From: Bacteroides sp.
GTDB lineage: Bacteria > Bacteroidota > Bacteroidia > Bacteroidales > Bacteroidaceae
Reading direction: 5' to 3'
Assembly (NCBI RefSeq): GCF_028690125.1
Contig: NZ_JAQVBV010000011.1
Coordinates: 62,001 to 126,000 of the forward strand
DNA length: 64,000 nucleotides
Part shown: one piece after another, positions 51,223-61,357 of the stretch
Layout of the letters: the number at the start of each line of letters is the position of its first letter
Position numbering within the stretch: the stretch's first letter is position 1
Translations under genes and position numbers: made by a program
Notes under the pieces: model-generated
Database searches by the model: none
The model's input: only the letters and a program-made list of their open reading frames with translations
What the model was told of the DNA's origin: nothing

Positions 51223-51837
51223 ATGGTAAAGATGATGACAGAAACAACTCGCTTAAATCTGCACGCCAAAAGCATAGAAAATATTGAGGCTATCAGATGT
51301 AAGATTAACGAAATTATTAAGCTATATAATACTGGCAAATATCCTATTAAGTTACTTCAATTTGATATGTTTGTTAGTATGACAATGTCCGACTCATTTG
51401 TATTAGTTAAGCAATATACAGCTGCAGACCAACGATGGGAAGAGATATTCATAGCGGAACAGATATATATCAAGATGAATGAAAGCCTTAAAAAGTTAAT
51501 AGGGTTTCATAAAGATGGAGATAGAAAGAGCTATTGGATAAAGATAATGGGAAGTTATGTGCAAAATCATAAGGAGTTACTTGAAGAATACGATACTATC
51601 AAAAAAAAATTGATTCAATATGCTCAAAATGAAGAACTTCAATGCTATATAAAATCGTACCGCAACTATGCCATACATGGAGATGAGGATTTAGATTCAT
51701 TAAAATTGTTCAAAGAAATTAACGAGATCAATATTGACTATACGTTCAAGCTATTTACACAATGGGCAGAATTTCTGAAAAGCATATCCGCTTTCATCTC
51801 CTCTTGTTATAAAAATGAAGTTGAAAAATTGAAATAA
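51223..51837 (+). CDS. Helical protein with HEPN-like RNxxxH motif (204 aa)
   Basis: No family could be named with certainty. Mostly helical. Residues 147-152 read RNYAIH inside SYRNYAIHGDEDLD, the R-N-x3-H signature of HEPN RNases, which are common toxins and effectors of defence systems. It is 6 nt after the PtuB-like gene and 11 nt before mod, so it belongs to the same operon. An alternative start is the ATG two codons in (MMTETTRL). A non-catalytic helical role is also possible, since RNxxxH-like text occurs in other folds. Confidence 0.55.
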   Translation: MVKMMTETTRLNLHAKSIENIEAIRCKINEIIKLYNTGKYPIKLLQFDMFVSMTMSDSFVLVKQYTAADQRWEEIFIAEQIYIKMNESLKKLIGFHKDGDRKSYWIKIMGSYVQNHKELLEEYDTIKKKLIQYAQNEELQCYIKSYRNYAIHGDEDLDSLKLFKEINEINIDYTFKLFTQWAEFLKSISAFISSCYKNEVEKLK

Positions 51838-51848
51838 AAACACCATAT

Positions 51849-53822
51849 ATGGAAAAAATAACGATGCCGCAGGCGGAGAGCCGTAGTGCAGACCTTGTGA
51901 ATGAGAACTTGGAGCTGTTGAAGCAGATTTTTCCCGAAGTGATAAAGGAGGGACGAGTCGATTTGGAGGCTCTGCATGACTTGCTGGGCAGTTATGCTGA
52001 TACGGCAGAGGAGCGTTTTGGACTCAATTGGGCAGGGAAAGCCAATGCACGTCGTGAGGCTCAGAAGCGAAGCTCAGGTACCTTGCGTCCTTGCCCCGAA
52101 GAGAGTGTTGATTGGGATACAACCGAAAATCTATATATCGAAGGGGATAATCTTGAAGTGTTGAAACTGCTGCAAAAGAGTTATCACAAGCAGGTGAAAA
52201 TGATCTATATCGACCCTCCATATAATACAGGAAAGGATTTTGTCTATAAAGATAACTATAACGATAATTTAAGCAACTATTTGGAGCAGACGGGACAAGA
52301 TAGGCGTATGTCGACCAAAGCCCTAAGTGATAGTGATGGACGCTACCACTCCAATTGGCTCAATATGATGTATCCACGTCTGAAATTAGCTCGCAACCTG
52401 CTTACGGATGATGGGGTTATTTTCATCTCTATTGATGATAATGAGGTGGATAATCTCAAAAAAATATGTGATGAAATATTTGGAGAAGAGAATTTCTTTA
52501 TGAACGTAATTATTAGAGCAAACAGTAGGGGGCAAACATATAAACAGATATCAAAAACTCATGAGTATTTATTAGTGATTACCAAAAGTGATGCAACTGA
52601 ATTGCTTGAGCTTGAAAAAGGATCAGATAACTCCGACCTAAATTTAGTTGATAACATAAGCAATTACAATATACGAGAATTACGCAATCGCAACCCTAAG
52701 TTTGGTCGTCACAATAGACCAGGCTTATATTATCCTATTTATGTAAATACATCTATTGCAGATAAAGATGGTTTTTTTCCTGTTTCTTTGTCACAAAATA
52801 ATGGATTTAATGTTGAGGTTTATCCATTAAATTCAGAAGGGAAAGAAAGCTGTTGGAGGTGGGGTAAGAGTAAATTTGCAAACAATATTTCAAATAATAC
52901 TTTAAATAGTAATTTGATTGCAAAAAATAAATCAACAGGAGGATTTAATATTTATGAAAAATACCGAAAAACCACATTTAAGCCAAAATCAATTTGGGAT
53001 GAGAATGGATTTTTAACTGAATCAGGAACAGTACAGGTAAAATCATTAGGTTTCAATAGTGAATTCGAATTTCCTAAACCTGTTGACTTAATTAAACGTT
53101 GTCTTGCTTTATCTACAACTGAAAATGATGTTGTTTTTGATTTCTTTAGCGGCTCAGCCACAACAGCCCATGCTGTAATGGAATTGAATGCTGAAGACGG
53201 AGGCAAACGCAAATATATCTGTGTACAAATACCCGAAGAGACACCTGAAGATAGCGAAGCCAGAAAAGCAAAATTCTATACAATACCTGAAATAGCTAAA
53301 GAGCGTATCCGCCGAGCAGGTAAAAAGATTCTCGAAGAGCAGAAAGCTAAAAATGATGGACTCTTTGCTGGGGAGACTCCCAAATTAGATGTAGGATTCA
53401 AGGTATTCAAATTGGATAGCTCCAACGTAAATGCGTGGGATAGTAACCCAGAAAAATTAGAGGCTGCATTGAATAACTCGCTTTTCAATATCAAAGAAGA
53501 TAGAACAGAGGATGATTTGCTCTATGAGATTCTAATCAAATATGGAATAGAGCTAACCGAAAAAATCAACCGCCACATCATAGCAGGCAAAACCGTCTAT
53601 GAAATGGGAGCCGGTTCGCTTATCGTATGCCTTGCCGACAACATAACAACAGACGTTGCCGAAAGTATCGGCAAACTGTGGAACAAGGTGCGACCTGAAG
53701 ATGAGAATGTGAAATGCCGTATGGTGTTTAAGGATTCAGGCTTCAATGGTTCGGACGAGATGAAAACCAACACGATGCTGATACTCAAACAGCACGGAAT
53801 CATTAATGTCTCATCGGTATAA
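51849..53822 (+). CDS. Type III restriction-modification methyltransferase (Mod)
   Basis: A 657-aa beta-class N6-adenine methyltransferase. MIYIDPPYNTGKDFVY near 116-131 is the catalytic DPPY motif, and FDFFSGSATTAHAVME near 430 is the AdoMet-binding motif I. The target-recognition region lies between. The first 100 residues are typical of Mod (NENLELLKQIFPEVIKEG). Mod gives sequence recognition to the Mod-Res complex and methylates one strand. Confidence 0.9.
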   Translation: MEKITMPQAESRSADLVNENLELLKQIFPEVIKEGRVDLEALHDLLGSYADTAEERFGLNWAGKANARREAQKRSSGTLRPCPEESVDWDTTENLYIEGDNLEVLKLLQKSYHKQVKMIYIDPPYNTGKDFVYKDNYNDNLSNYLEQTGQDRRMSTKALSDSDGRYHSNWLNMMYPRLKLARNLLTDDGVIFISIDDNEVDNLKKICDEIFGEENFFMNVIIRANSRGQTYKQISKTHEYLLVITKSDATELLELEKGSDNSDLNLVDNISNYNIRELRNRNPKFGRHNRPGLYYPIYVNTSIADKDGFFPVSLSQNNGFNVEVYPLNSEGKESCWRWGKSKFANNISNNTLNSNLIAKNKSTGGFNIYEKYRKTTFKPKSIWDENGFLTESGTVQVKSLGFNSEFEFPKPVDLIKRCLALSTTENDVVFDFFSGSATTAHAVMELNAEDGGKRKYICVQIPEETPEDSEARKAKFYTIPEIAKERIRRAGKKILEEQKAKNDGLFAGETPKLDVGFKVFKLDSSNVNAWDSNPEKLEAALNNSLFNIKEDRTEDDLLYEILIKYGIELTEKINRHIIAGKTVYEMGAGSLIVCLADNITTDVAESIGKLWNKVRPEDENVKCRMVFKDSGFNGSDEMKTNTMLILKQHGIINVSSV

Positions 53823-53837
53823 AAAGGAGTAAACAGT

Positions 53838-56800
53838 ATGGCGAAAAATATGACGATAAAATTCGAGAGCCATCTCGAATATCAAGACGATGCTGTAAAC
53901 AGTATCTGCGACATCTTTGAGGGAGAAGAGATTTTTCAAACAAATTTCTCGATTAGCACGCCCAAAGGTGCTCAAGGACATTTATATGGCAATGTTGGTA
54001 TCGGTAATACGATAAAAATAATTGAGGAGGATATGCTTGATAATATTCAGCGTATCCAACTTCGCAATGGCGTGCCTCAATCCACGGCTCAGAGTTTCAA
54101 AAAAGAGGGCATGAACTTCTCTGTGGAGATGGAGACTGGCACTGGCAAAACTTATGTCTATCTGAAAACGATATTTGAGCTCAACCGTCGCTACGGATTT
54201 ACCAAGTTTATAATAGTAGTACCGAGTATTCCTATTAAGGAGGGAACGAACAAGTCGCTGCAAATAACCAAAGAGCACTTCAAAAGTGAGTATGAGAATG
54301 TGGTGTATGACTATTTTGTATATGACCCAGCCAAATTGGAGCAGGTGCGTTCTTTTGCAACAGGCGATACGATTCAGATAATGGTTATCAATATTGACTC
54401 GTTTCGCAAGAGCTTTGAGAATGACGATGAGAATAGCAAGTCAAACATTATCCATCGTTACAACGATACATTGGGGCATAAACCTATTGAGTTAATCAAA
54501 GAGACAAATCCAATAGTTATCATCGACGAACCGCAAAGTGTGGATAATACAGACAAGGCGAAAGAGGCGATTGCGGCTCTCAATCCACTGTGTTGTTTGC
54601 GTTATTCCGCTACACACCGCACGCCCTATAATATGATGTACAAGCTCGACTCTATTGATGCTTATGAGTTGAAGCTGGTGAAACAGATAGAGGTGGCAAC
54701 TGCTACGGTAGAAGGTTTTCAAAACGATGCGTATATCGACCTGATAAAAGTCGACAATACATCTGGAATTAAAGCCTATCTTGAACTGGATTGTCAAACC
54801 AAAGGCAAGGTTGACCGCAAAAAGAAGTGGGTAAAGCAAGGCGACGACCTATTCGATATAACCAAACGTGACCAATATGAAGGCTACATCGTAGAAGATA
54901 TTTGGAACGATGGGGAGTGTTGGTTTCTATCCTTCACGAGTAATGACAAGGTGATTAAACAAGGTACTCCATCAGGAAGTCTGAATGACGAAGCGATCAA
55001 GCGAGAGCAGATACGAATGACCATTGAAGCTCACTTAGACAAAGAGCTTATTCTTAACCCTCAAGGGATTAAGGTGCTTAGTTTGTTTTTTCTCGACAAG
55101 GTGGCAAACTACCGTGTATATGACTCAGAGGGAAACCGTCAAAATGGTAAGTACGCTCAAATTTTTGAGCAGGAATATGCTAAGTTGATACGCAAGCAGA
55201 AGTATCATACACTATTCAATGACTTGCGAGATAGAAATGTTGATGTTGCCGACGTGCATGATGGTTATTTCTCTGTGGATAAACAGAGTAAATCATCAAA
55301 TAAAAAGGATAAATTTGAATGTTACGTTGATACATCTGGTAAGACAACAAAAGATGATGACGCTTTTCGTCTTATTATGCAGGCGAAAGAGGAGTTGTTG
55401 AGTTTCGATACACCTTTACGCTTTATATTTACACACTCTGCACTGCGTGAGGGATGGGACAATCCGAATGTATTTCAGATATGTACGCTCAATGACACTG
55501 TCAAAGAGATGAAAAAACGTCAAGAAATTGGGCGTGGACTCCGTATTTGTGTTAATCAACAGGGAGAGCGTGTTAAAGGGTTTGAGGTCAATACTCTTAC
55601 GGTTATGGCAAATGAAAGCTATGAAGAATTTGCCAAACTACTTCAAAAAGAGATTGAAGAGGATACCGGAATTGTTTTTGGACTATTATACAAACACTCA
55701 TTTGCTCGTATCGTTGTGGACAACACGAATGATAAACCGATATTTCTCGACGAAGAAAAATCTAATCGTCTTTATGACTACTTTGTTGAAAAAGGCTATG
55801 TAAAAGAGGAAGTTGTAAATAAAAAGAGTAAAGAGGTTGCCGCCAAAGTTCAAGATAAGTTAAAACTTGACTTGAAAGATAATCGTGTGGATATACCGGA
55901 AGAGTTTAATTATATTAAAGCTCCAATAGTAAAAGTACTCAAGCGTATTGCAGGTAATTTTATGAATATCAAAAATCGCGATGATGTACGCCCGGTTACG
56001 TTTAAGAAAGAGATACTTCTCAATGAGGATTTCAAAGCTCTCTGGGAACGAATAAAGTACAAAACTACCTATTCTGTAAAGGTTAAGTCAGACAAGTTAA
56101 TTGAGCAATGTGCTCAAAAGATATGGGCAGAAGTTACCATAGGTAAAGGAAAGTTTATTACTCGCAAGGTCAAATTGGCAATTACAGAAGCGGGAGTCCA
56201 AGAGGGTGAAGACAAACCTCGTGAATCAATGAGAATAATAGACGAAACAGTCTCTTCTCTGCCTGATATTGTTACTTACCTGCAAAATGAAACGGGGCTT
56301 ACTCGTCAATCTATCGTAGATATTCTGATTAAGAGCGAACGCTTGGAAGCATTTAAGAAAAACCCTCAAGCATTCATTGAATCAGTTATAGATATAATCC
56401 GTAATGAGATGCGTCTGTTATTAGTTGATGGCGTAAGGTATAAGCGTATTGATAACGATATGTGGTGTCAGGAGCTGTTCGAGAATAAGGAGTTGCAAGG
56501 CTACTTGAATAGTAATCTTTTAGAGAGTGATAAATCACCCTACGACTATGTTATATATGACTCTATCGTAGAGCGTGAAATGGCAAAACGATTGGAAAGT
56601 TCGGAGAATGTCAAGGTTTATGCAAAGCTCCCATCTTGGTTTAAGATTGACACACCACTCGGACCATATAATCCAGACTGGGTACTTGTGTGGGAAGATA
56701 ACAACGAGCAGAAACTATACTTTGTTGTCGAGACAAAAGGCGGACTGCTTGCTGATGCGATAAAGGATACGGAGATGAAGAAGATTGAATGCGGCAAAAA

Positions 56801-56888
56801 ACACTTCAGAGCTATTGATACTGGGGTGCGAATGGAGCTTGCTGATAATTTTGATACATTAAGCAATGTAATAATGAGTAAAATATAA
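53838..56888 (+). CDS. Type III restriction enzyme (Res)
   Basis: A 1016-aa protein. Helicase motifs: MEMETGTGKTYVYLKT near 96-111, IIDEPQSVDN near 229, RYSATHRTPYN near 255 and RQEIGRGLRICVN near 560. C-terminal PD-(D/E)xK nuclease: NPDWVLVWEDN near 945 and VVETKGGL near 962. With Mod it makes an ATP-dependent type III restriction enzyme. The gene starts 16 nt after mod. Confidence 0.9.
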   Translation: MAKNMTIKFESHLEYQDDAVNSICDIFEGEEIFQTNFSISTPKGAQGHLYGNVGIGNTIKIIEEDMLDNIQRIQLRNGVPQSTAQSFKKEGMNFSVEMETGTGKTYVYLKTIFELNRRYGFTKFIIVVPSIPIKEGTNKSLQITKEHFKSEYENVVYDYFVYDPAKLEQVRSFATGDTIQIMVINIDSFRKSFENDDENSKSNIIHRYNDTLGHKPIELIKETNPIVIIDEPQSVDNTDKAKEAIAALNPLCCLRYSATHRTPYNMMYKLDSIDAYELKLVKQIEVATATVEGFQNDAYIDLIKVDNTSGIKAYLELDCQTKGKVDRKKKWVKQGDDLFDITKRDQYEGYIVEDIWNDGECWFLSFTSNDKVIKQGTPSGSLNDEAIKREQIRMTIEAHLDKELILNPQGIKVLSLFFLDKVANYRVYDSEGNRQNGKYAQIFEQEYAKLIRKQKYHTLFNDLRDRNVDVADVHDGYFSVDKQSKSSNKKDKFECYVDTSGKTTKDDDAFRLIMQAKEELLSFDTPLRFIFTHSALREGWDNPNVFQICTLNDTVKEMKKRQEIGRGLRICVNQQGERVKGFEVNTLTVMANESYEEFAKLLQKEIEEDTGIVFGLLYKHSFARIVVDNTNDKPIFLDEEKSNRLYDYFVEKGYVKEEVVNKKSKEVAAKVQDKLKLDLKDNRVDIPEEFNYIKAPIVKVLKRIAGNFMNIKNRDDVRPVTFKKEILLNEDFKALWERIKYKTTYSVKVKSDKLIEQCAQKIWAEVTIGKGKFITRKVKLAITEAGVQEGEDKPRESMRIIDETVSSLPDIVTYLQNETGLTRQSIVDILIKSERLEAFKKNPQAFIESVIDIIRNEMRLLLVDGVRYKRIDNDMWCQELFENKELQGYLNSNLLESDKSPYDYVIYDSIVEREMAKRLESSENVKVYAKLPSWFKIDTPLGPYNPDWVLVWEDNNEQKLYFVVETKGGLLADAIKDTEMKKIECGKKHFRAIDTGVRMELADNFDTLSNVIMSKI

Positions 56889-56900
56889 ATAAGCTATATT

Positions 56901-58715
56901 ATGGCTGAAAAATATAACGCATCCAATATCGCATTAGAGCAAGTCCTGAACTTTATCAAGTCCGGTGAAATCGCTATTCCTGAAATTCAACGTCCTTTTG
57001 TTTGGAAACCCAGACAGGTACGTGATTTGATAGACTCATTATATACAGGCTATCCAACCGGATACCTTATTATCTCTCAAAGTCCTAATATGAAATTGAA
57101 AGACGGCACTCTTTCTGAGGGAAAAAAGATAATGATAGATGGACAGCAACGGGTAACTGCACTGATGACTGCCATTATGGGAATGGAAGTTATCAATGCC
57201 AACTTCGAGAAAAAAAGAATAAAAATAGCATTTAATCCTTTGGCTAATCCTGAAAACGAAGAAGAAATATTCAAAGTACAAGATAATGCCATTTTGAGAG
57301 ATAAACGCTGGATTGCAGATATTGCAGAAGTTTTTAAACCGACTTTTGATCTATGGCAGTTCGTAAATGAATATTGTACTGTAAATACTGAGATTAGAGG
57401 AAGCGAACTGAATAAAATTCTCATGCAGTTGATGGATATCAAGAACCGTCAAATAGGTGTAATTACATTAAACAGAGAGCTCACCATTGACGAAGTTACA
57501 GAGATTTTCATTCGCATCAACAGCCAAGGGGCAAAACTGAACCAAGCAGACTTTGCCATGTCAAAGATTGCAGCCAATACGAACTATGGCGGTAATGTAC
57601 TAAGAAAAGCTATCGACTATTTCTCGCATTTAGCTATCCAACCGGATTGGTATGGAGATATGGGTAAAGATGTAGAATTTATGGCGACTCCGTTTGCTAA
57701 TAAATTAAAGTGGCTGAAAGATGATCGTGAAGATATATTCGACCCTGATTATAATGATATTCTTCGAATAGCCTTCATGTATAAATTCAATCGTGCCAAA
57801 ATGAAGGACTTGGTAAGTTTGTTAGGAGGACGCGATTTTGAGACGCGTGAATACAAAGAAGAAATTGCAGAAGCTTCATTCCAAAAGCTTACAGAAGGGG
57901 TTATGGACTTTATGAACGAGTATGCCTTTTCGAACTTTGTATTAACAATTAAGTTAGCCGGATTTATCAGTAGTAAACTGATAAACTCACAAATGACACT
58001 TGATTTCGCCTATACGCTTTATCTCCTACTCCATGCTGATCCTAATATCGACAACGGAAAAATTAAGCACTATGTTGCCAAATGGTATGTCATGACTACT
58101 TTAACTAGCAGATATATCACCTCTCCTGAGAGTGTTATGGATACGGATATCCGCAGAATTAAAGAGAGAGGATTTGTTGCATACTTCGAGGAAGTTGAAG
58201 CAGCTAATTTATCTGAGACCTTTTGGAGTGTAGGATTAGTTCAAAATCTAGAAACATCAGCTATCAATAGTCCATATTTTAATACTTATCTAGCTGCGCA
58301 GATTTATAATGGAGATAATGCTCTATTTACAAATGGAGGTAAGGTTAGTGACTTGATTACTGTTATTGGGGATGTTCATCACATTTTCCCTAAAAAGTAT
58401 TTGATTAGAAATGGCTGGACGGATAAATCGAAATACAATCAAATTGCAAACTACACCTATCTTGATACGCAAGTTAATAAAGCGGTATCTGATGATGCAC
58501 CCTACATTTATTTCAGCAAAGCATTCGAGCAATGTGAGACCAAACAACTCATATATGGCAACATTACGGACTTAGATATACTTCATAAGAATCTGAAACA
58601 AAATTGCATCCCAGGAGATATAGTGGAAATGGGGAATTCTGATTACGATGTTTTTTTAAATGAACGGCGTAAGTTAATGGCACATAAGATTAAAGAGTAC
58701 TATTATAGTTTATAA
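56901..58715 (+). CDS. GmrSD-like DUF262 / HNH (DUF1524-type) protein
   Basis: A 604-aa protein. The N-terminal DUF262 (ParB/Srx-like NTPase-nuclease) has IPEIQRPFVWKPRQV at 26-40 and the hallmark IDGQQRVTAL at 79-88. The C-terminal part has GDVHHIFPKKYLIRNG near 490 and NQIANYTYLD, matching the His and Asn of an HNH site. GmrSD-type enzymes cut modified phage DNA and thereby complement an ordinary restriction enzyme. It follows res by 12 nt and is probably in the same transcript. Confidence 0.75.
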   Translation: MAEKYNASNIALEQVLNFIKSGEIAIPEIQRPFVWKPRQVRDLIDSLYTGYPTGYLIISQSPNMKLKDGTLSEGKKIMIDGQQRVTALMTAIMGMEVINANFEKKRIKIAFNPLANPENEEEIFKVQDNAILRDKRWIADIAEVFKPTFDLWQFVNEYCTVNTEIRGSELNKILMQLMDIKNRQIGVITLNRELTIDEVTEIFIRINSQGAKLNQADFAMSKIAANTNYGGNVLRKAIDYFSHLAIQPDWYGDMGKDVEFMATPFANKLKWLKDDREDIFDPDYNDILRIAFMYKFNRAKMKDLVSLLGGRDFETREYKEEIAEASFQKLTEGVMDFMNEYAFSNFVLTIKLAGFISSKLINSQMTLDFAYTLYLLLHADPNIDNGKIKHYVAKWYVMTTLTSRYITSPESVMDTDIRRIKERGFVAYFEEVEAANLSETFWSVGLVQNLETSAINSPYFNTYLAAQIYNGDNALFTNGGKVSDLITVIGDVHHIFPKKYLIRNGWTDKSKYNQIANYTYLDTQVNKAVSDDAPYIYFSKAFEQCETKQLIYGNITDLDILHKNLKQNCIPGDIVEMGNSDYDVFLNERRKLMAHKIKEYYYSL

Positions 58716-58753
58716 AGAAGGCTATATGTAGTTCATATATAAAATAATGATTC

Positions 58754-59785
58754 ATGACTAAAGAGCAGAAAATACTATCCTTATTAACCCAATTCAAGGA
58801 GCTGGGTATAGACCAACAGATAGATTATAACAAGTTCTATCTATACTCTATTATTACCCATTCAACAGCTATTGAGGGTTCAACTGTCACTGAAATTGAG
58901 AATCAACTGCTGTTTGATGAGGGTATCAGTGCTAAAGGCCGCTCTATGACTGAGCAACTGATGAACTTAGATTTGAAAGCGGCATACGAACAATCTATTG
59001 TCTTTGCAAAGAACCATAGCGATATTTCTGTTGATATGCTCAAAAAACTATCTTCTATTGTTTTGAAGAATACAGGTACTATATACAACACTCCATTAGG
59101 CGAATTTTCGTCAGCAAATGGAGATCTGCGTTTACTGAATGTCACGGCTGGCACCGGAGGACGTTCTTATATGAATTATTCTAAGGTGCCTACAAAGCTG
59201 GCAGAACTTTGTGAAAGTATCAATCAAAGACGAAAGACTCTTTCAAAGGCGAATGTTATTGAATGCTACAAGCTGAGCTTTGATTCCCATTTTCATTTGG
59301 TAACTATCCATCCCTGGGCTGATGGGAACGGTAGAATGTGCCGATTGCTGATGAATCAATTGCAGTTTGAGTACGGGATTATCCCTTCCAATATCAACAA
59401 AGACCGTAAAGCCGAATATATAGAGGCTCTTATCGAAACTCGTGAAAATGATGATATAGAGCTATTTCGAAACTTTATGTTTGATGAACATATACGCAAT
59501 TTGGAGCAAACAATTCTTAATTATCGGGCATCAATAGAGGATGATGGTTTAGAGCCTCGTGTCGATGTCGGTATAAATGTCGGTACAAATGTCGGTATAA
59601 ACGAGCAACGTGTATTAGAACTTATCCGGATTAACAACCGGACAACCGCAAAAGAGGTTGCCGAATCGCTTTCTGTCTCCTTACGACAAGGGGAACGTAT
59701 TATGGCAACCCTAAAGGAAAAAAGGCTAATCAAGCGTATTGGTTCTAACAAGTCGGGACATTGGGAGGTAATAGAGCAACCATAA
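58754..59785 (+). CDS. Fic-family AMPylase with C-terminal HTH
   Basis: A 343-aa protein. The Fic motif HPWADGNGRMCR is at 186-197. An N-terminal inhibitory motif STAIEG (residues 37-42, S-x3-E-G) makes it class II. The C-terminal domain (TTAKEVAESLSVSLRQGERI) is a winged HTH. Three copies of the 12-bp unit GTCGGTATAAAT at 59567-59602 encode a VGINVGTNVGIN linker. Fic enzymes usually transfer AMP to proteins. The target here is unknown, and a role in defence or as a toxin is inferred from context. Confidence 0.85.
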   Translation: MTKEQKILSLLTQFKELGIDQQIDYNKFYLYSIITHSTAIEGSTVTEIENQLLFDEGISAKGRSMTEQLMNLDLKAAYEQSIVFAKNHSDISVDMLKKLSSIVLKNTGTIYNTPLGEFSSANGDLRLLNVTAGTGGRSYMNYSKVPTKLAELCESINQRRKTLSKANVIECYKLSFDSHFHLVTIHPWADGNGRMCRLLMNQLQFEYGIIPSNINKDRKAEYIEALIETRENDDIELFRNFMFDEHIRNLEQTILNYRASIEDDGLEPRVDVGINVGTNVGINEQRVLELIRINNRTTAKEVAESLSVSLRQGERIMATLKEKRLIKRIGSNKSGHWEVIEQP

Positions 59786-59846
59786 TGCAACAAAAGCATA
59801 AATGAATGACACGAATTCATAAACGATTGAAGCAATAAATGAAATC

Positions 59847-60842
59847 ATGAACAACAATATATTAATCTACACCACTCCCGACGGAAAAAAGAAGCTGGAA
59901 GTCAATCTCAAAGATGAGACTTTATGGTTGTCTTTGGATCAGATTGCAGAACTGTTCCAGCGAAACAAGTCGACTATTTCAAGACATATAAAGAATATCT
60001 TTGAAGAGGGCGAACTGAACCCAAAAACAACTGTTGCAAAATTTGCAACAGTTCAAAAAGAAGGAGACAGAAAGGTCGAACGGAATATAGATTACTACAA
60101 TCTGGATATGATTATCTCAGTAGGCTATCGTGTAAACTCCCTACAAGGCACTCATTTCCGTATCTGGGCGACACAAGTGCTCAAGGAGTATATGATAAAA
60201 GGCTTCGCAATGGACGACGACCGTCTAAAGCGTGGTGGAGGTGGCAATTACTTTGATGAACTACTCTCTCGCATCCGGGACATCCGTTCCTCTGAAAAAC
60301 TGTTCTATCGAAAAGTATTGGAAATCTATGCCCTCAGTATCGATTATGATCCGCGTAGCGAAGTAACCAAGGAGTTCTTCGCATCCGTCCAGAACAAAAT
60401 GCACTATGCTGTACATGGGAAAACAGCAGCCGAGCTGATTTATAGTCGTGCGGATGCACAGAAAGATTTTATGGGACTAACCTCATGGACAGGGTGCTTA
60501 CCCCATAAATCGGATACGGATATTGCCAAGAATTATCTTTCAAAAGAGGAGATCGACACATTAAACCGGATAGTCTCACTCTATCTGGACTTTGCCGAGC
60601 TACAAGCGTTAGACAAACGCCCCATGTATATGAAGGACTGGCTCAGCAAGTTGGATGACTTCCTGAAACTATCAGGCAAGGAGTTACTCCATCACGTAGG
60701 GGTAGTTTCCGCTGAAATGGCTAAGTTAAAAGCATATAACGAATACGATCAGTTCAAAGAGCGTATACAATATGAACTATCGCCAGTAGAAATCCACTTT
60801 CTTGAATCGTTTGAGGAAACGCAAAAGAAGTTGAAAAAATAG
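59847..60842 (+). CDS. RhuM-family protein
   Basis: A 331-aa protein that starts MNNNILIYTTPDGKKKLEVN. LSLDQIAELFQRNKSTISRH near 29-48 and KFATVQKEGDRKVERNIDYY near 65-84 are typical of the RhuM (virulence) family, which often accompanies restriction systems and toxin-antitoxin loci. The C-terminal part carries a Fic/Doc-like helical region (VQNKMHYAVHGKTAAELIY). Its biochemical role is unknown. It is the last gene before the presumed right end of the element. Confidence 0.8.
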   Translation: MNNNILIYTTPDGKKKLEVNLKDETLWLSLDQIAELFQRNKSTISRHIKNIFEEGELNPKTTVAKFATVQKEGDRKVERNIDYYNLDMIISVGYRVNSLQGTHFRIWATQVLKEYMIKGFAMDDDRLKRGGGGNYFDELLSRIRDIRSSEKLFYRKVLEIYALSIDYDPRSEVTKEFFASVQNKMHYAVHGKTAAELIYSRADAQKDFMGLTSWTGCLPHKSDTDIAKNYLSKEEIDTLNRIVSLYLDFAELQALDKRPMYMKDWLSKLDDFLKLSGKELLHHVGVVSAEMAKLKAYNEYDQFKERIQYELSPVEIHFLESFEETQKKLKK

Positions 60843-61357
60843 AAATATTAAAGCAAATAAGTAGTAATAAAAAAGCAATACCCTATGCGTTATCTGAATT
60901 CATTTTGCGATTCTTTCATTACTGTACAAAAGCACTACAAATAATCAAATATGTAGTATGCTTGTACAAAAATTCTACACTTTTGTAAACCATTTGCTTC
61001 ATTTTTCATATCTTTGCCCCTGCAAACCATTTGTAACCCCATAGCGGTAACACTCACCAAATCAATCTTTTAAAATTGGTTTGAGACTTCCGTAAATGGG
61101 CTGAAAAAACGCGGTACAACACGTATATCGAAAACACTGAAAACCAACACATTGAATTTCCCGGTACTTTCAATGTAATTGTAAAAATGAGGTCTGTACC
61201 GTTTAAAAGGCGAAAACGCTAACAATCAATAGCGTAAATATGCTGCATCGGAAAATAGATGAATAAATCGAAAAGACAAAATCCCATATAGAAATATATC
61301 CAATTTCACCTTTTCCAAAATCGGAATTATAACACATTATTCTTTCACAGAAAAAGT
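60843..61357. other. Gene-free stretch, presumed right end of the mobilizable element
   Basis: About 515 bp of AT-rich sequence without a supported gene. Short palindromic text (GTACAAAAA near 60972 and GTACAAAAG near 60934) is inverted relative to the TTTTTGTACC boxes at the left end. GGTAC-containing words occur at 61113, 61163 and 61196 (the last inverted). These hint at an attachment region, but no convincing direct repeat with the left end was found. Confidence 0.3.

Noticed and set aside
60029..60053. Perfect 25-nt palindrome AACTGTTGCAAA-A-TTTGCAACAGTT inside the RhuM gene
   Set aside because: It encodes the family motif TTVAKFATVQ, so the symmetry is explained by conserved codons; no regulatory role is needed.
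61113..61200. Three GGTAC words as the right attachment site
   Set aside because: A 5-bp word is too short to be convincing over several hundred bases; kept only as a hint in the intergenic entry.
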